DNA from: Planctomycetota bacterium
GTDB lineage: Bacteria; Planctomycetota; Phycisphaerae; Phycisphaerales; UBA5793
Assembly: GCA_013112555.1 (NCBI GenBank)
Contig: JABFGK010000001.1
Span: 1,214,581 to 1,278,580 of the forward strand
Length of the DNA: 64,000 nt
Reading direction: 5' to 3'
Below the pieces are notes generated by a model. The model saw only the letters and a program-made list of their open reading frames with translations. It did no database searches and had not been told where the DNA came from. Position numbers and translations under genes: made by a program. Shown here in pieces: positions 1-9,159 of this stretch (positions within the stretch are counted from its first letter, which is position 1; every line of letters begins with the position of its first letter).

Positions 1-651
1 GCTCGTGATCACCAGAATGTCCTGCTTGAACTCAACGGCGGCTTTGCCGACTGGTTCGGCCGATTCGGCGTTGACATGGAAGGCTTCGGCCTGACGAACC
101 TCGGGTTCGGCGAATGGGAGAAGGAGATTAAGTCGCTCGTCGTGCAGGAAATCGAGGACGACTTCAACCTGATGGTTGACACGGATGGCGATACCGTCAA
201 TGACAGCGGCGTTGATCTTCGGGTCTCGTTCAACCCGAGCGACTTCGGCGACGAGGAGTTCACGACCGTGTTCCTGGCCGGCAACCTCGGCGAGGAGAAC
301 TACTACGGCAGCCTCCTGAGTGCTCCGGAGCATGCAGACATTCAGAACCAGAACCAGAGCGATGAGGCCATCGTGTTCATCAACACCTGGATCGGCATCT
401 TCGCCCCGGGTGAGGGTGATGCGTTTGCCATCTCGCTCGCTGATACGATCAGCATGGAACTGGGTCGCTTGATGGGGCTGCGGTTGGCAGCCAGCCCGGA
501 CTCGAACCCGAACATCATGCATCCGGCCCGTTCGGCCGCTGCGGACTACTACTTCGAGGACGCCGAGCAGACCTTGGCCGGCAACTGGTTCCTCGGGAAG
601 CAGAACGAAGTGGCGTTCATGGACTGGCTGTATGACTTCAAGGAGTTCTAA
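1..651 (+). CDS. Metzincin-like protein with degenerate zinc site (5' partial)
   Basis: The frame is open from base 1, so the N-terminus lies outside the window; 216 residues are visible. Residues 152-162 read MELGRLMGLRL and are followed at 171-176 by NIMHPA. This is the spacing of the metzincin signature HExxHxxGxxH plus its Met-turn, but all three zinc-binding histidines are replaced (M, R, L) while the Glu and Gly are kept. The upstream part is acidic with aspartate-rich loops (DTDGDT). The gene ends just before a strong terminator, so it is the last gene of its transcript. I infer a catalytically inactive matrixin-like fold, probably secreted; the family assignment rests on this motif alone. 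Confidence 0.6.
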   Translation, partial: ARDHQNVLLELNGGFADWFGRFGVDMEGFGLTNLGFGEWEKEIKSLVVQEIEDDFNLMVDTDGDTVNDSGVDLRVSFNPSDFGDEEFTTVFLAGNLGEENYYGSLLSAPEHADIQNQNQSDEAIVFINTWIGIFAPGEGDAFAISLADTISMELGRLMGLRLAASPDSNPNIMHPARSAAADYYFEDAEQTLAGNWFLGKQNEVAFMDWLYDFKEF

Positions 652-676
652 ACCCTCCACATATTTCAAATCCAAT

Positions 677-718
677 ACACGGCACCGAGTTTCACACTTG
701 GTGCCGTGTTTGTTTTTG
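677..718 (+). terminator. Rho-independent terminator
   Basis: A 13-bp stem (677-689 with 697-709, one G-T wobble) closes a 7-nt loop and runs into a T-rich tract at 709-718. It sits 26 bases after the stop codon of the metzincin-like gene. Confidence 0.9.
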
Positions 719-788
719 TCGCCGGTGCGCGAAGGGGAGCAGGAGGGTCGGGCGACGTTCGCGACGACGTGCCATATGATGGGCACTC

Positions 789-1988
789 ATGCGGCGCATC
801 CTGCACATCTCAACGCGCTTGATCCTTGGCGGGAGTCAGGAAAACACGGTGCTGTCCTGCGAAGGGCAGGCACAGGCCGGCCATGAGGTGCATCTGGCCT
901 TCGGCCCGATCTACGGGCCTGAGGGATCGATGCTGGAACGTGTGCAGGCGTTCGGCTCAATTACCACACACGAGGTTCCGGGGCTGGTCCGCGAGTTGAA
1001 CCCGCGCAGTGACTGGTCAGCCTATTGCCAGTGCCGCGAGTTGATCCGTGAGGTGCAGCCCGACATTGTGCATACGCATTCATCGAAGGCAGGCATCGTG
1101 GCCCGTGCGGCAGCATGGAAAGAGAATGCAGCGTTGTCGTCGTCTGATGTCAGTCGTCGGGCCGGGGTGGTGCACACCATTCACGGGCTGCCGTTTCACC
1201 CGTATGAGTCGTGGTGGCGGAATCGTGTCTACATCATGTCAGAACGCTGGGCGGCCCGGCGGTGTCACACGATCGTGACGGTGGCAGATGCCATGTCTCG
1301 GCAGGCGCTCCAGGCCGGTGTCGGGAAGCCGGATCAGTTTGTGACGGTGTACTCCGGAATGGAGACACAGCGGTTTCTGGAGCCGGATCGGGATCGCGCG
1401 CAGATGCGCCGGGAACTGGGATTGGCAGAGGATGACTTTGTCATCGGGACGATCGCTCGGCTGGCTGAGTTGAAGGGGCATGATGATCTGCTGGATGCTT
1501 TGGGCCGGCGCATGCAGGGCAATCATCATCTGAAACTCCTCTGGGTGGGAGACGGCTGGTGGCGGGATCGGTTGATGGCCCGGGTGGAGTCGATGGGGCT
1601 GACGTCGCAGGTTGTGACTCCGGGGCTGGTCCCGCCGGAGGAAGTGAGCCGGTACATCCAGGCCATGGACGTGCTGGCCCATCCATCGTACCGCGAGGGC
1701 TTGCCACGGACGGTGCCGCAGGCGTTGCTGGGCGGGGTGCCCGTGGTCGTGTATGACCTGGACGGAGCCCCGGAGGTGTGCATCCACGAGGAAACGGGGC
1801 TGTTGGTCCCGCCGGGGGATCGTGATGCACTGCGCGAGTCAGTGCTCCGGCTGTTTGATGATCGTGATCTTGGGACACGGCTGGCGCAGCAGGGGCGGGA
1901 CCTGTGCCGGGAGCGGTTCAGTGCGCAGGCCATGATCGACGGCTTGGAGCGCGTGTACGAGCAGGCGCTGCAGCAGGCGCGGGGCTGA
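789..1988 (+). CDS. Glycosyltransferase family 4 (GT-B fold)
   Basis: A 399-residue protein of usual GT4 length. The N-terminal Rossmann half begins MRRILHISTRLILGGSQENT, with the glycine-rich acceptor loop. The C-terminal donor-binding half has IGTIARLAELKGHDDLL near residue 220 and the EGLPRTVPQALLGGVPVV segment near residue 300. The second Glu of the usual EX7E motif is Gln here, a variant I believe occurs in part of the family. It transfers a sugar from a nucleotide donor, probably for a surface polysaccharide or glycolipid; the substrate cannot be told. There is no strong Shine-Dalgarno at the chosen ATG. The next gene runs convergently 12 bases away. Confidence 0.88.
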   Translation: MRRILHISTRLILGGSQENTVLSCEGQAQAGHEVHLAFGPIYGPEGSMLERVQAFGSITTHEVPGLVRELNPRSDWSAYCQCRELIREVQPDIVHTHSSKAGIVARAAAWKENAALSSSDVSRRAGVVHTIHGLPFHPYESWWRNRVYIMSERWAARRCHTIVTVADAMSRQALQAGVGKPDQFVTVYSGMETQRFLEPDRDRAQMRRELGLAEDDFVIGTIARLAELKGHDDLLDALGRRMQGNHHLKLLWVGDGWWRDRLMARVESMGLTSQVVTPGLVPPEEVSRYIQAMDVLAHPSYREGLPRTVPQALLGGVPVVVYDLDGAPEVCIHEETGLLVPPGDRDALRESVLRLFDDRDLGTRLAQQGRDLCRERFSAQAMIDGLERVYEQALQQARG

Positions 1989-2000
1989 AGTGGGCACAGC

Positions 2001-3232
2001 CTATTGATTCAGAAACAGATAATACAGTCGGCCCTCGGTGTACTGGCGCCCGGCGACCAACTCCGCCACTGCCCCGACGCCCATGAAGATGTCGGCACGG
2101 CCCGGGGCCTTGATGGCCCCGCCGGTATCCTGATCGACCATGAACTGCACGAAGGGTCGGCGGCCGCCCGAGTAGGTGGGGATATGCGTGTCGGCGATGA
2201 CGATGCCGCCGCGCGGGAAGATTGCTTTGTCCGTCGCGAGTGACCGCTTCTCGGTGACGGTGACGCCGAGGGAGCCGGCCGGCCAGGTCCCGGGGGCGTA
2301 CTCCTGGAAAAAGACGTAGTTCTCATTCTCGTAGATCAACGGCTCGGCCTGTTCGGGATGCTGTTTGAAGTAGGCACGCAGCGACGGGAGGCTGAGCCGA
2401 TCGGGACTGATCAGGCCGCGCTTGACCATTGTGCTGCCGAGGCCGGTATACGGTCGATCGGTCTTGCCGGCATACCCGACGTACAGGGTCGATCCATCGG
2501 GCATGAGCAGTTTGGCTGACCCGTTGACGTGGATGATGTAGGCATCAAGCGGCGATGACAGCCAGACGAGTTCGGTGCCGGCCAGCATCCCGGATTGATC
2601 AATCTCGCGGCGAGCGGGCCAGGGCTGGAGCGTGCCGTTGACGCGACGACCCAGCGGCAGGCCGGTGGCTGGGTCTTTCACGAGATCGGGCGGCAGTTTG
2701 TATAACGGGTACTGGAACGAGCCGGATCGGGTTGCCGAGGCACGGAACTCGGGTGCGTAGTATCCAGTGAACAGGACGGTGCCGGAGCCGTCCCAACCGA
2801 CGGATTCGTACAGCGAGAAGGACGACATGGTGTCAGCAATGAACTGATCCTTCCAGGTGGCCTCGGTGAGAATGTCGGCGAATCGCGTCACGCTCGCCTT
2901 GGCCCGATCGAATGTGACTCCCTCGATCGGGAAGTGCGTCTGGGCCGAGGGGGCTTCAAACCAGCTGAGGCTTCGTCGCACGGCCAGGTTGAGGGTGGCA
3001 TCCTTCGAGTCGTAGGCCGATGCCAGCACCGCGCGGAACACGGCTGGGTCTGTGACGAGCCTGAGTGCAGGCGCCCCGGCGGCAGCGGCCTGGAATACTC
3101 CGGGGTCGCAGCCTCCGGCTCGGTGCGGCAGCCGGCTGTCTGCAGCAAGGCAGTGATGATGATCAGCCCGGTGAGCGTGGAGCATACGTGTGATCGGAAG
3201 CGTCTGGACGCGTGCCCGGCGGTCGTTTTCAT
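2001..3232 (-). CDS. mltA: MltA-type membrane-bound lytic murein transglycosylase (one frameshift)
   Basis: This lipoprotein cleaves peptidoglycan glycan strands. The start at 3232 has a GAGG ribosome site and opens a lipoprotein signal peptide whose lipobox ends LLQTAGC (Cys35). The MltA domain and the C-terminal 3D domain follow, with QDTGGAIKAPGRADIFMGVG, the family's hallmark containing the conserved Asp. The N-terminal part (to about 3078) and the rest are in different frames. Adding one base to the C4 run at 3074-3077 joins PEYSRPLPPG directly to APALRLVTD. I therefore treat it as one gene of about 410 residues, probably with a sequencing indel. It is divergent from the GT2 gene across about 160 bases. 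Confidence 0.85.
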
Positions 3233-3391
3233 CAGTGCCTCGCTTTGTGCGCAGGGGGTGCAAAAAAGTGGCCGATCCCGCCTGTGAATCGACAAAAACG
3301 GGCTTTGGGCAACAGGATTCGCACAAGATTGCCGGGGGGGCCGGGCGCGGCTGGTGCTTGCCGATCATGGCTGGTATCCGGTCATGCCGAT

Positions 3392-5083
3392 ATGGATTCA
3401 ATGACCACGCACACTCCGCAAGACCAAGCCGGTGGGGAGACCGCGCCCCGCGTATCGATCCTGATCCCGAACTACAACAACGGGCGACAGTCATCTCGTG
3501 ATGGGAACCGTGACCTGATCGGCGATCTGCTCGAATCGCTCGAGCGAACGCTGGCCAATGAGCCGGTGCCGTTTGAGATACTCGTATTCGACGACGGCTC
3601 AACGGATGACTCGATCGACACGTTGCGTCATTGGGCCACGAGCAAGACCTGGAAGGCCACCGGTCGGCCGTTTCTGACGCTGATGGAGGCCCCACACTGC
3701 GGGATTCTGTCGATCACAGCGAACCATCTGAGCCGGGCGGCCCGGGGTGACATCCTGTGCCGGCTGGATGGCGATGTGGTTTGTCTGACGCCGAACTGGG
3801 TGAGCCGGATTACGCAGGCGTTTGATGAGGGACCGGAGCGGCTGGGCGTGATCGGTCCGATGCAGTTGCGCGTGGACGGCCGAGTGCACGCGTTTGGGGA
3901 TTGGCTGCTGCACCCGAAGGGGTATCACCATATCGGCCATCTGATGGACCCGGGCCGGATCAACCGGCCGATGGAAGTTGATCATGTCATGGGGTGCTTC
4001 TACTGCTGTCGGAAGCAGGTGTATGAGGAACTGGGCGGGTATGACGAGTCATATCTGCGCGGGCAGACGGTCGATTTCGGCATGCGCGCCCGGTTGGCCG
4101 GCTGGCGGTGTTGGGCGATCCCGAACGTCGAGTACATCCACGCTCACTCGGAGCGCCGTCAGCGCTCGACGGAGGCTGACACAACCGGCGGGACGGCCTC
4201 GTCGATGGGCACCTTCGAACAGAAGTGGGGGTTCCATCGGGTGGCGCCGGATCTGGATGAGGTGCGTCGCTTGTATGCCGGCACGCCGCTGCTCTGGAAT
4301 CCGCGCTGGCTGAGTGAACTTGATCACACGATTGACGAGGATGGCCCGGTCGGTGGGCGAGCCAGGACGGAGCCGCTCACGCCTGAGTTGTCAGATTGGG
4401 GCCGTTTTGCAGCCGGGCAGGATGCAGCGTTTCGGAAGTCGGTCGAGACCCGACTCGGGGCCGTGTTTGATGTCGTCCGGCAGGCCGGCAGGCCGAAGCG
4501 ATTGCTCGTTTACGAATCCGGTCATGGATTGCTCTGCCACATGTTGGCCAAGAACGGGCTGACCTGTGTCGGCGTGGATCGGCGAGCCGATCATGTCGAG
4601 TTCGCCCGCGCAATCACGGAATCGCAGTCGTATGAGGCAGGCTCCGTTTCGTTTGTGCATCAGGCAGACCGACGAACGCTGCCTGCCGACAGCGGTTCGG
4701 TGGACCTGATGCTGATTTCAGATGCGCTGGAGTGCCACCCGAATCCGGCAGCAGTCCTGACCGAAGCACGACGCATTCTGCCTCCGGGCGGGCTGCTCAT
4801 CATTGTGTCGCAACGCGTCGCCCCTCACGTGGATCCGCCCCGGCCGGACCGGCACCCGTACCTGATCAATGAGTTGGCAATGCAGTTCATGGGCGTCGGC
4901 GGGTTTGAGTTGGTCATTGACCCCGGTCGTGATGATTCCTCACGTGACATCGTGCTCGTGGGCCGTCGCGTGTCGACTCAGGTTGGGACGACGTCGCCCC
5001 GTGAGACAGCACGGAGTCCGGTCGTTCGCAATGAACCGGCGCAGACCGACTGCGAGATGATGCAAGCGGGCGCGCTGACCTAG
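3392..5083 (+). CDS. GT2 glycosyltransferase fused to a class I methyltransferase-like domain
   Basis: About 563 residues. The N-terminal GT-A domain (residues 12-300) has VSILIPNYNNG, FDDGSTDDS and the DGDV metal-binding triad. It ends with GCFYCCRKQVYEELGGYDE, typical of the galactosyltransferase C-terminal helix region. Residues 370-500 resemble a SAM-dependent methyltransferase: VYESGHGLL in place of motif I, VGVDRRADH, then DLMLISDALECHPNP and EARRILPPGG. Motif I lacks the usual ExGxGxG glycines, so this half may be inactive. An in-frame extension runs upstream to 3212, but it would overlap mltA's start and is low-complexity, so I chose 3392 (3401 is an alternative). Role: polysaccharide assembly. 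Confidence 0.82.
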   Translation: MDSMTTHTPQDQAGGETAPRVSILIPNYNNGRQSSRDGNRDLIGDLLESLERTLANEPVPFEILVFDDGSTDDSIDTLRHWATSKTWKATGRPFLTLMEAPHCGILSITANHLSRAARGDILCRLDGDVVCLTPNWVSRITQAFDEGPERLGVIGPMQLRVDGRVHAFGDWLLHPKGYHHIGHLMDPGRINRPMEVDHVMGCFYCCRKQVYEELGGYDESYLRGQTVDFGMRARLAGWRCWAIPNVEYIHAHSERRQRSTEADTTGGTASSMGTFEQKWGFHRVAPDLDEVRRLYAGTPLLWNPRWLSELDHTIDEDGPVGGRARTEPLTPELSDWGRFAAGQDAAFRKSVETRLGAVFDVVRQAGRPKRLLVYESGHGLLCHMLAKNGLTCVGVDRRADHVEFARAITESQSYEAGSVSFVHQADRRTLPADSGSVDLMLISDALECHPNPAAVLTEARRILPPGGLLIIVSQRVAPHVDPPRPDRHPYLINELAMQFMGVGGFELVIDPGRDDSSRDIVLVGRRVSTQVGTTSPRETARSPVVRNEPAQTDCEMMQAGALT

Positions 5084-6999
5084 TTCTCATCCGGCAATCT
5101 GTTGAATCTGAAGCACCCTGCCGACCTATCAAACTCCATGGCAGTCCGGTGCAGGCACCAGTAACTTGACATGGCATCGAGTTGCAGTTGGGCCATGCGG
5201 TCGTTGTTGAAGACGAGCGGCCGGGCATCGTCTGTCAGTGCCGGGCAGAATCGGTCAAGCAGCCAGGCTGACAGGAGGAGTCGGCGTGCCGGGGGTGAGA
5301 TTCGGGCCGGGCTGTAGAAGTTGATCCACAGCATCCGGGTCGCCGGCTGCCAGCAGGGCCAGTAGTGCTTCATTGAACCGTCCGGGATGGTCCGACTCGG
5401 CCTCGGCGATGCGTCGGCAGGCCCCACGGTTCGCCGTGTCATCCCGTGACACCATCCCGGATGCAAGTCGCGCAGCCCGACGAACATCAACAGTTTCTGC
5501 CTCATCCAGCAGACGCTGGATTTCGATTGGGTGTGTGCCGCAGAGTCCTGCCAGTAACAGGCCGGCCCGCTTTACATTGTCATCCAGATCATGGATCCAT
5601 GTATCTGCCAGATCGGCTGCCTCACCTGGTGTCAGCGTCCGCTCAGCCAGCAGCACCGCAGCCCAGACCGAACCGTCCGCAGCAACCGGGTCGGCTCCCC
5701 CCTCTGCGCTGAGCCCGGCTTGTTCCGCTGGGGCATGGTCATACCATGCCAGCCACCTGGTCATGACCTCCTGCTCAGGAGTAAGACCGTCGGCGGTGGG
5801 GGTCGTGGTCGCTCGCAGCGCTCGCTTGATGGCATCGGCATCCCCGGCAGCGAGGAGTGTTAAGTCCGTGTTAATATCGGGGACCATTGATTCGTCGTCG
5901 ATCTCGTTGAGAAGCACACCGACTTCGCTATCCGCATCGGATCGGGCAGCGAGCAGTTTGAGCGCAGTCAGTGCATCGGCATCGCCCGTGCGGGCACGGT
6001 CCGACAGGTAATGGATAGCCGTATCGTCAGTGCTGCGCCCCAGCAGGTAAAGGCTCGTGCGATACGCATCGCGGCGCGCTGGTGTCGTGCTCCATTGCTG
6101 TGCTGCTGCCAGGAGTGGGGCAGCCTGATCCGGATTGGTCGTGATTGATGCCCACAGGATCGCTTCAGTCACATCCGGGGCAGTGGTCGTATTGATGGCC
6201 GTCGAGAAACCGGCGTCGGGGTTGGCAGCCGCGAGCAGGAGCCATGCCTCGCGTTGGATGGCCGGCAGCGGGTCATTCAACGCACGGCTGACATACGGGT
6301 CGATGGCGGGCGGGCCGTAGCGCGGGCGCAGGCACGAAGTGCGTGCAATGACACGTCCCCAATTGGTGTCGCCGCCGGTTCGTCAGTCACTGCTTCGTCG
6401 TGGTGATGAAGTGTCAGCAGGCGGTGCCAGAGGTCCTGTGCCATCGTCCGGTCGGTAGCCGGTGCAGATTGCTCCTGTTTCAATGGCACCGTAAGTAGTT
6501 GTTCCAGTGCATGGCCGGCTGACCTGACATCGGCATTCAGGAGCAGGAGTTGCGTGTGACGGAGCCAGATGGCAAGCGGTACCGTCTCAGGGGCCCACAG
6601 TTGGCATTCCTTGATCAGACCGGCCACATCAAGGAGCGTGCCTTCGTTCAGGTCGGCTGAGGCATGTGATTGAAGTTCAATCAGCAGTGTCATGCCAAGT
6701 TCTGTTACCCTGGGCGCTGCATTCGCCTGCGCAGTCGTGTTGACCTCCCCGCCCGTCGTCGTGAGTACCCACTCCTCCTGCCAGGCACGAACCAGGCTGT
6801 GCAATTGCGCGATTGCCGGGCGGCGTTGAACCGGGTCATTCGAGAACGCACGGTTGATGTGAGCCTGCAGGCGCCAGTGTGGGGCCAGCCAGATGCCGGC
6901 GACAAGACCGAGGATGATGGCAGCCGATAGAGTCCATGCCATCCGCCGTTTACTTCCGGCTGACCTGGGGCTGTGCGGAATGGCTGATGGGGTATGCAC
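5080..6999 (-). CDS. Membrane-anchored HEAT-like repeat protein (two frameshifts)
   Basis: Three ORF pieces read as one protein of about 640 residues. 6999-6325 carries an N-terminal membrane helix (MAWTLSAAIILGLVAGIWLA). 6325-5291 carries alanine/leucine-rich helical repeats (ALNDPLPAIQREAWLLLAAA). 5291-5080 carries the end (RRLLLSAWLLDRF to FNRLPDEN). One missing base at the G3 run 6325-6327 and one extra base at the G5 run 5291-5295 restore a single frame. The restored stop shares a CTAG with the convergent GT2 gene's stop, which favours the extended end. It begins (GTG) 5 bases after the DUF58 gene, so it is probably co-transcribed. The family is not certain and the function unknown. Confidence 0.6.
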
Positions 7000-7004
7000 G
7001 TGGG

Positions 7005-7976
7005 TTACGGTATATTCAATGTTGCGTGCAGTTCCAGACCGAGCACGCGCCGCAACGCTTGCAGAGGCGGTTCACTCGTCCGGATCAGGCAGTGTCGGGC
7101 CCCAAGTGTGTGCGCGACTGTGTGGATCGACTCGATGTGATTCCGCAGTTGGGTGCGGTACCGTTGTTGGACGGCATCCACATTCACATGACGTTTCGTG
7201 TGTGATTCCGTATCCTCGATGCGGGCAATGCCGCCAAACGATGGGTCGAGTTCGTCGTCGGTGAGAATCTGAGCGAGTGTGACTTCGTTCTCGCGCAGAC
7301 GGTACAGGTTGACCGTATCGAGTAACTGCTGCGGGTCGTCGAGGAAGTCGCCAAGAATGATCATTTTCTGGCGGGTCGGGATCGTCATGCCGGAGGCCGC
7401 GAGATGAGGCCGCTCGTGAAGCGTGCCGGCCGGTGTGGTGTGTTCGAGCAGCGAGACAATCCGTTTCAGATGATCCCATGATCGGCCGGGTGCGACGACG
7501 CAGGCACTGTCAGAGGTCGTCGAGGATTCGTCAATCATCGGCCCGGTGCCGCCGGCCAGTGAGAGGGCGATTCGGTCTGCCTGCCGGGACGTCAGGTAGG
7601 CTGTGGCTGCTGCCAGCCAGCGGGCGACATCCCATTTGGACGGCATGGCCGTGTTCGGTTCAACACTTGCAAATGACATCGACGCACTGGCATCGACGAC
7701 CAGATGCACGGTCAGGTCGGCAAAGTGTCGGTATCGCCTTACATAGAGACGATCCGTCCGCCCGTAGTGCTTCCAGTCCACGTGTCGAAGGTCGTCGCCG
7801 GATGCGTAGGCACGGTAGTCGTAGAACTCAGTCGAGATGCCGCGGTCGGGGCTGGCATGTCTGCCGTGATGGAGTCCGGAGACGAGTGTTTCGGCAATGA
7901 CAAACAAGCCGCCAAGCGACTTCAGCGTGAGCGGGTCGAGCAATGGATTAGCAATCTCGGTCCGGCTGATCGTCAT
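7005..7976 (-). CDS. DUF58 domain protein (VWA-like)
   Basis: 323 residues, the usual length. The DUF58 hallmark is clear: EFYDYRAYASGDDLRHVDWK followed by RLYVRRYRHF. A VWA-type metal site is also present, VHLVVDASASMSF (DxSxS). Such proteins usually sit beside a MoxR ATPase and act with it as a metal-dependent chaperone or assembly module. Here the only MoxR gene in the window is 43 kb away (50562). It lies between the reductase gene (35 bases upstream) and the HEAT-like membrane protein (5 bases downstream), consistent with one operon. Confidence 0.92.
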   Translation of the reverse strand: MTISRTEIANPLLDPLTLKSLGGLFVIAETLVSGLHHGRHASPDRGISTEFYDYRAYASGDDLRHVDWKHYGRTDRLYVRRYRHFADLTVHLVVDASASMSFASVEPNTAMPSKWDVARWLAAATAYLTSRQADRIALSLAGGTGPMIDESSTTSDSACVVAPGRSWDHLKRIVSLLEHTTPAGTLHERPHLAASGMTIPTRQKMIILGDFLDDPQQLLDTVNLYRLRENEVTLAQILTDDELDPSFGGIARIEDTESHTKRHVNVDAVQQRYRTQLRNHIESIHTVAHTLGARHCLIRTSEPPLQALRRVLGLELHATLNIP

Positions 7977-8010
7977 GGTCCGCCTCGCCAGGGTGCGGGT
8001 CGCTGCCGGT

Positions 8011-9159
8011 TCAATGTGATTCGGTCAGCACCACGCCACGCTGCTTCAGTTCGGACATGATATGGTCGAAGACGTCCTGGTTTTGGGCCATCATCTCCGG
8101 CGCACACACACCGGGCCGTTCGAAGCGACCGTCGAGGATCAGTTGGGCTGTGATGGCAGCAGGAAAAGCGGTGCAGCGCGACATGGATCGGGTGCCCGAG
8201 TCTTGATCGTAGCGATCGAGCAAGTCCCACTCAAAGACTCGAGTCTCGCCATGGCCGTCGCGCCCGGACACGTGGATGCGCATGATGGTCAGGTCCTCTT
8301 CATGCTGCGTGAAAGTCCACTGCGGGAAGAGCAGGGCGGAGGTGACATCAATGGGGCGCACCTCGGTCCTGTCTGGGCCGACGGCAATCGTGTCACTGCT
8401 GAACAGTCCCATGTGCCTCAGGACGGCCATGAGTTCACAGTGCCCCGGATAGCGGATCGTCTTCTCGACCATGTTTGTCGCCGGGATGGTCTGCATGAGG
8501 CTTCGAAGCCCATCAGTCAGGAATGCAGTGACGGAGCCGAGTCCTTCTATTTCCAGTGTTTCCGGTTCTGTCAATGCGGGGACCTCGACCGGCGATCCGT
8601 TTCGAATGATGCGCGTCGGACGTGTGTACTCCTCGATGACATCATGGGGTGCGAAGCCGGCCTTGTACTCATAGGGCCAGTGCCGGGTGACGGGCAGGCC
8701 ACCGACATAAACCCGTACCTCATCGACTTCTGCCAGCTGATCGGCTGCATACCCGACGAGCAGGTTTGACAGGCCGGGGGCGACGCCGCAATCGGTGACG
8801 GCTGTCACGCCTCCGGCTCGGGCCAGATCGTCCAACTCCAGGGCATCCTCAGACATGAAGGAAATGTCGACGTAGTTCGTGCCGGCTGCGATGACGGCCT
8901 CCAGCGCTGCTCGGCCCATGCGGCTTGGGAGGGCCCCGACCACGATGTCGGCTTCATCGGCCATGGCACGGATGGCTGCCGGGTCCGTGAGGTTCTGTCG
9001 AGTCACGTTAAGCCGCGGGTTGGCCACCTGCATGTCATGCAGCACCTGCTTGTTAATATCGGCCACCGTGACTTCGAGGCGGTCGGATCGTGACAGATCA
9101 TCGGCAATCGTGTTCCCGATCATGCCGGCACCCAGGACGAGCACGCGATGGCGCTTCAT
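8011..9159 (-). CDS. Saccharopine dehydrogenase family NAD(P)-dependent reductase
   Basis: 382 residues. The N-terminal nucleotide-binding fold has RVLVLGAGMIGNTIADDLSR (GxGxxG), then TVADINK, IVVGALPSRMG and VDISFMSEDA, in the order seen in saccharopine dehydrogenase-like proteins, followed by CGVAPGLSNLL. Family members oxidise or reduce amino-acid-derived imines (lysine 6-dehydrogenase and carboxynorspermidine synthase are relatives). I cannot assign the substrate. Its start codon overlaps the upstream membrane protein's stop by 4 bases (ATGA at 9156-9159), so translation is probably coupled. Confidence 0.87.
   Translation of the reverse strand: MKRHRVLVLGAGMIGNTIADDLSRSDRLEVTVADINKQVLHDMQVANPRLNVTRQNLTDPAAIRAMADEADIVVGALPSRMGRAALEAVIAAGTNYVDISFMSEDALELDDLARAGGVTAVTDCGVAPGLSNLLVGYAADQLAEVDEVRVYVGGLPVTRHWPYEYKAGFAPHDVIEEYTRPTRIIRNGSPVEVPALTEPETLEIEGLGSVTAFLTDGLRSLMQTIPATNMVEKTIRYPGHCELMAVLRHMGLFSSDTIAVGPDRTEVRPIDVTSALLFPQWTFTQHEEDLTIMRIHVSGRDGHGETRVFEWDLLDRYDQDSGTRSMSRCTAFPAAITAQLILDGRFERPGVCAPEMMAQNQDVFDHIMSELKQRGVVLTESH

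Noticed and set aside
3212..3391. Upstream extension of the GT2 fusion to 3212
   Set aside because: It overlaps the mltA start region and encodes compositionally odd sequence before the GT2 fold begins.
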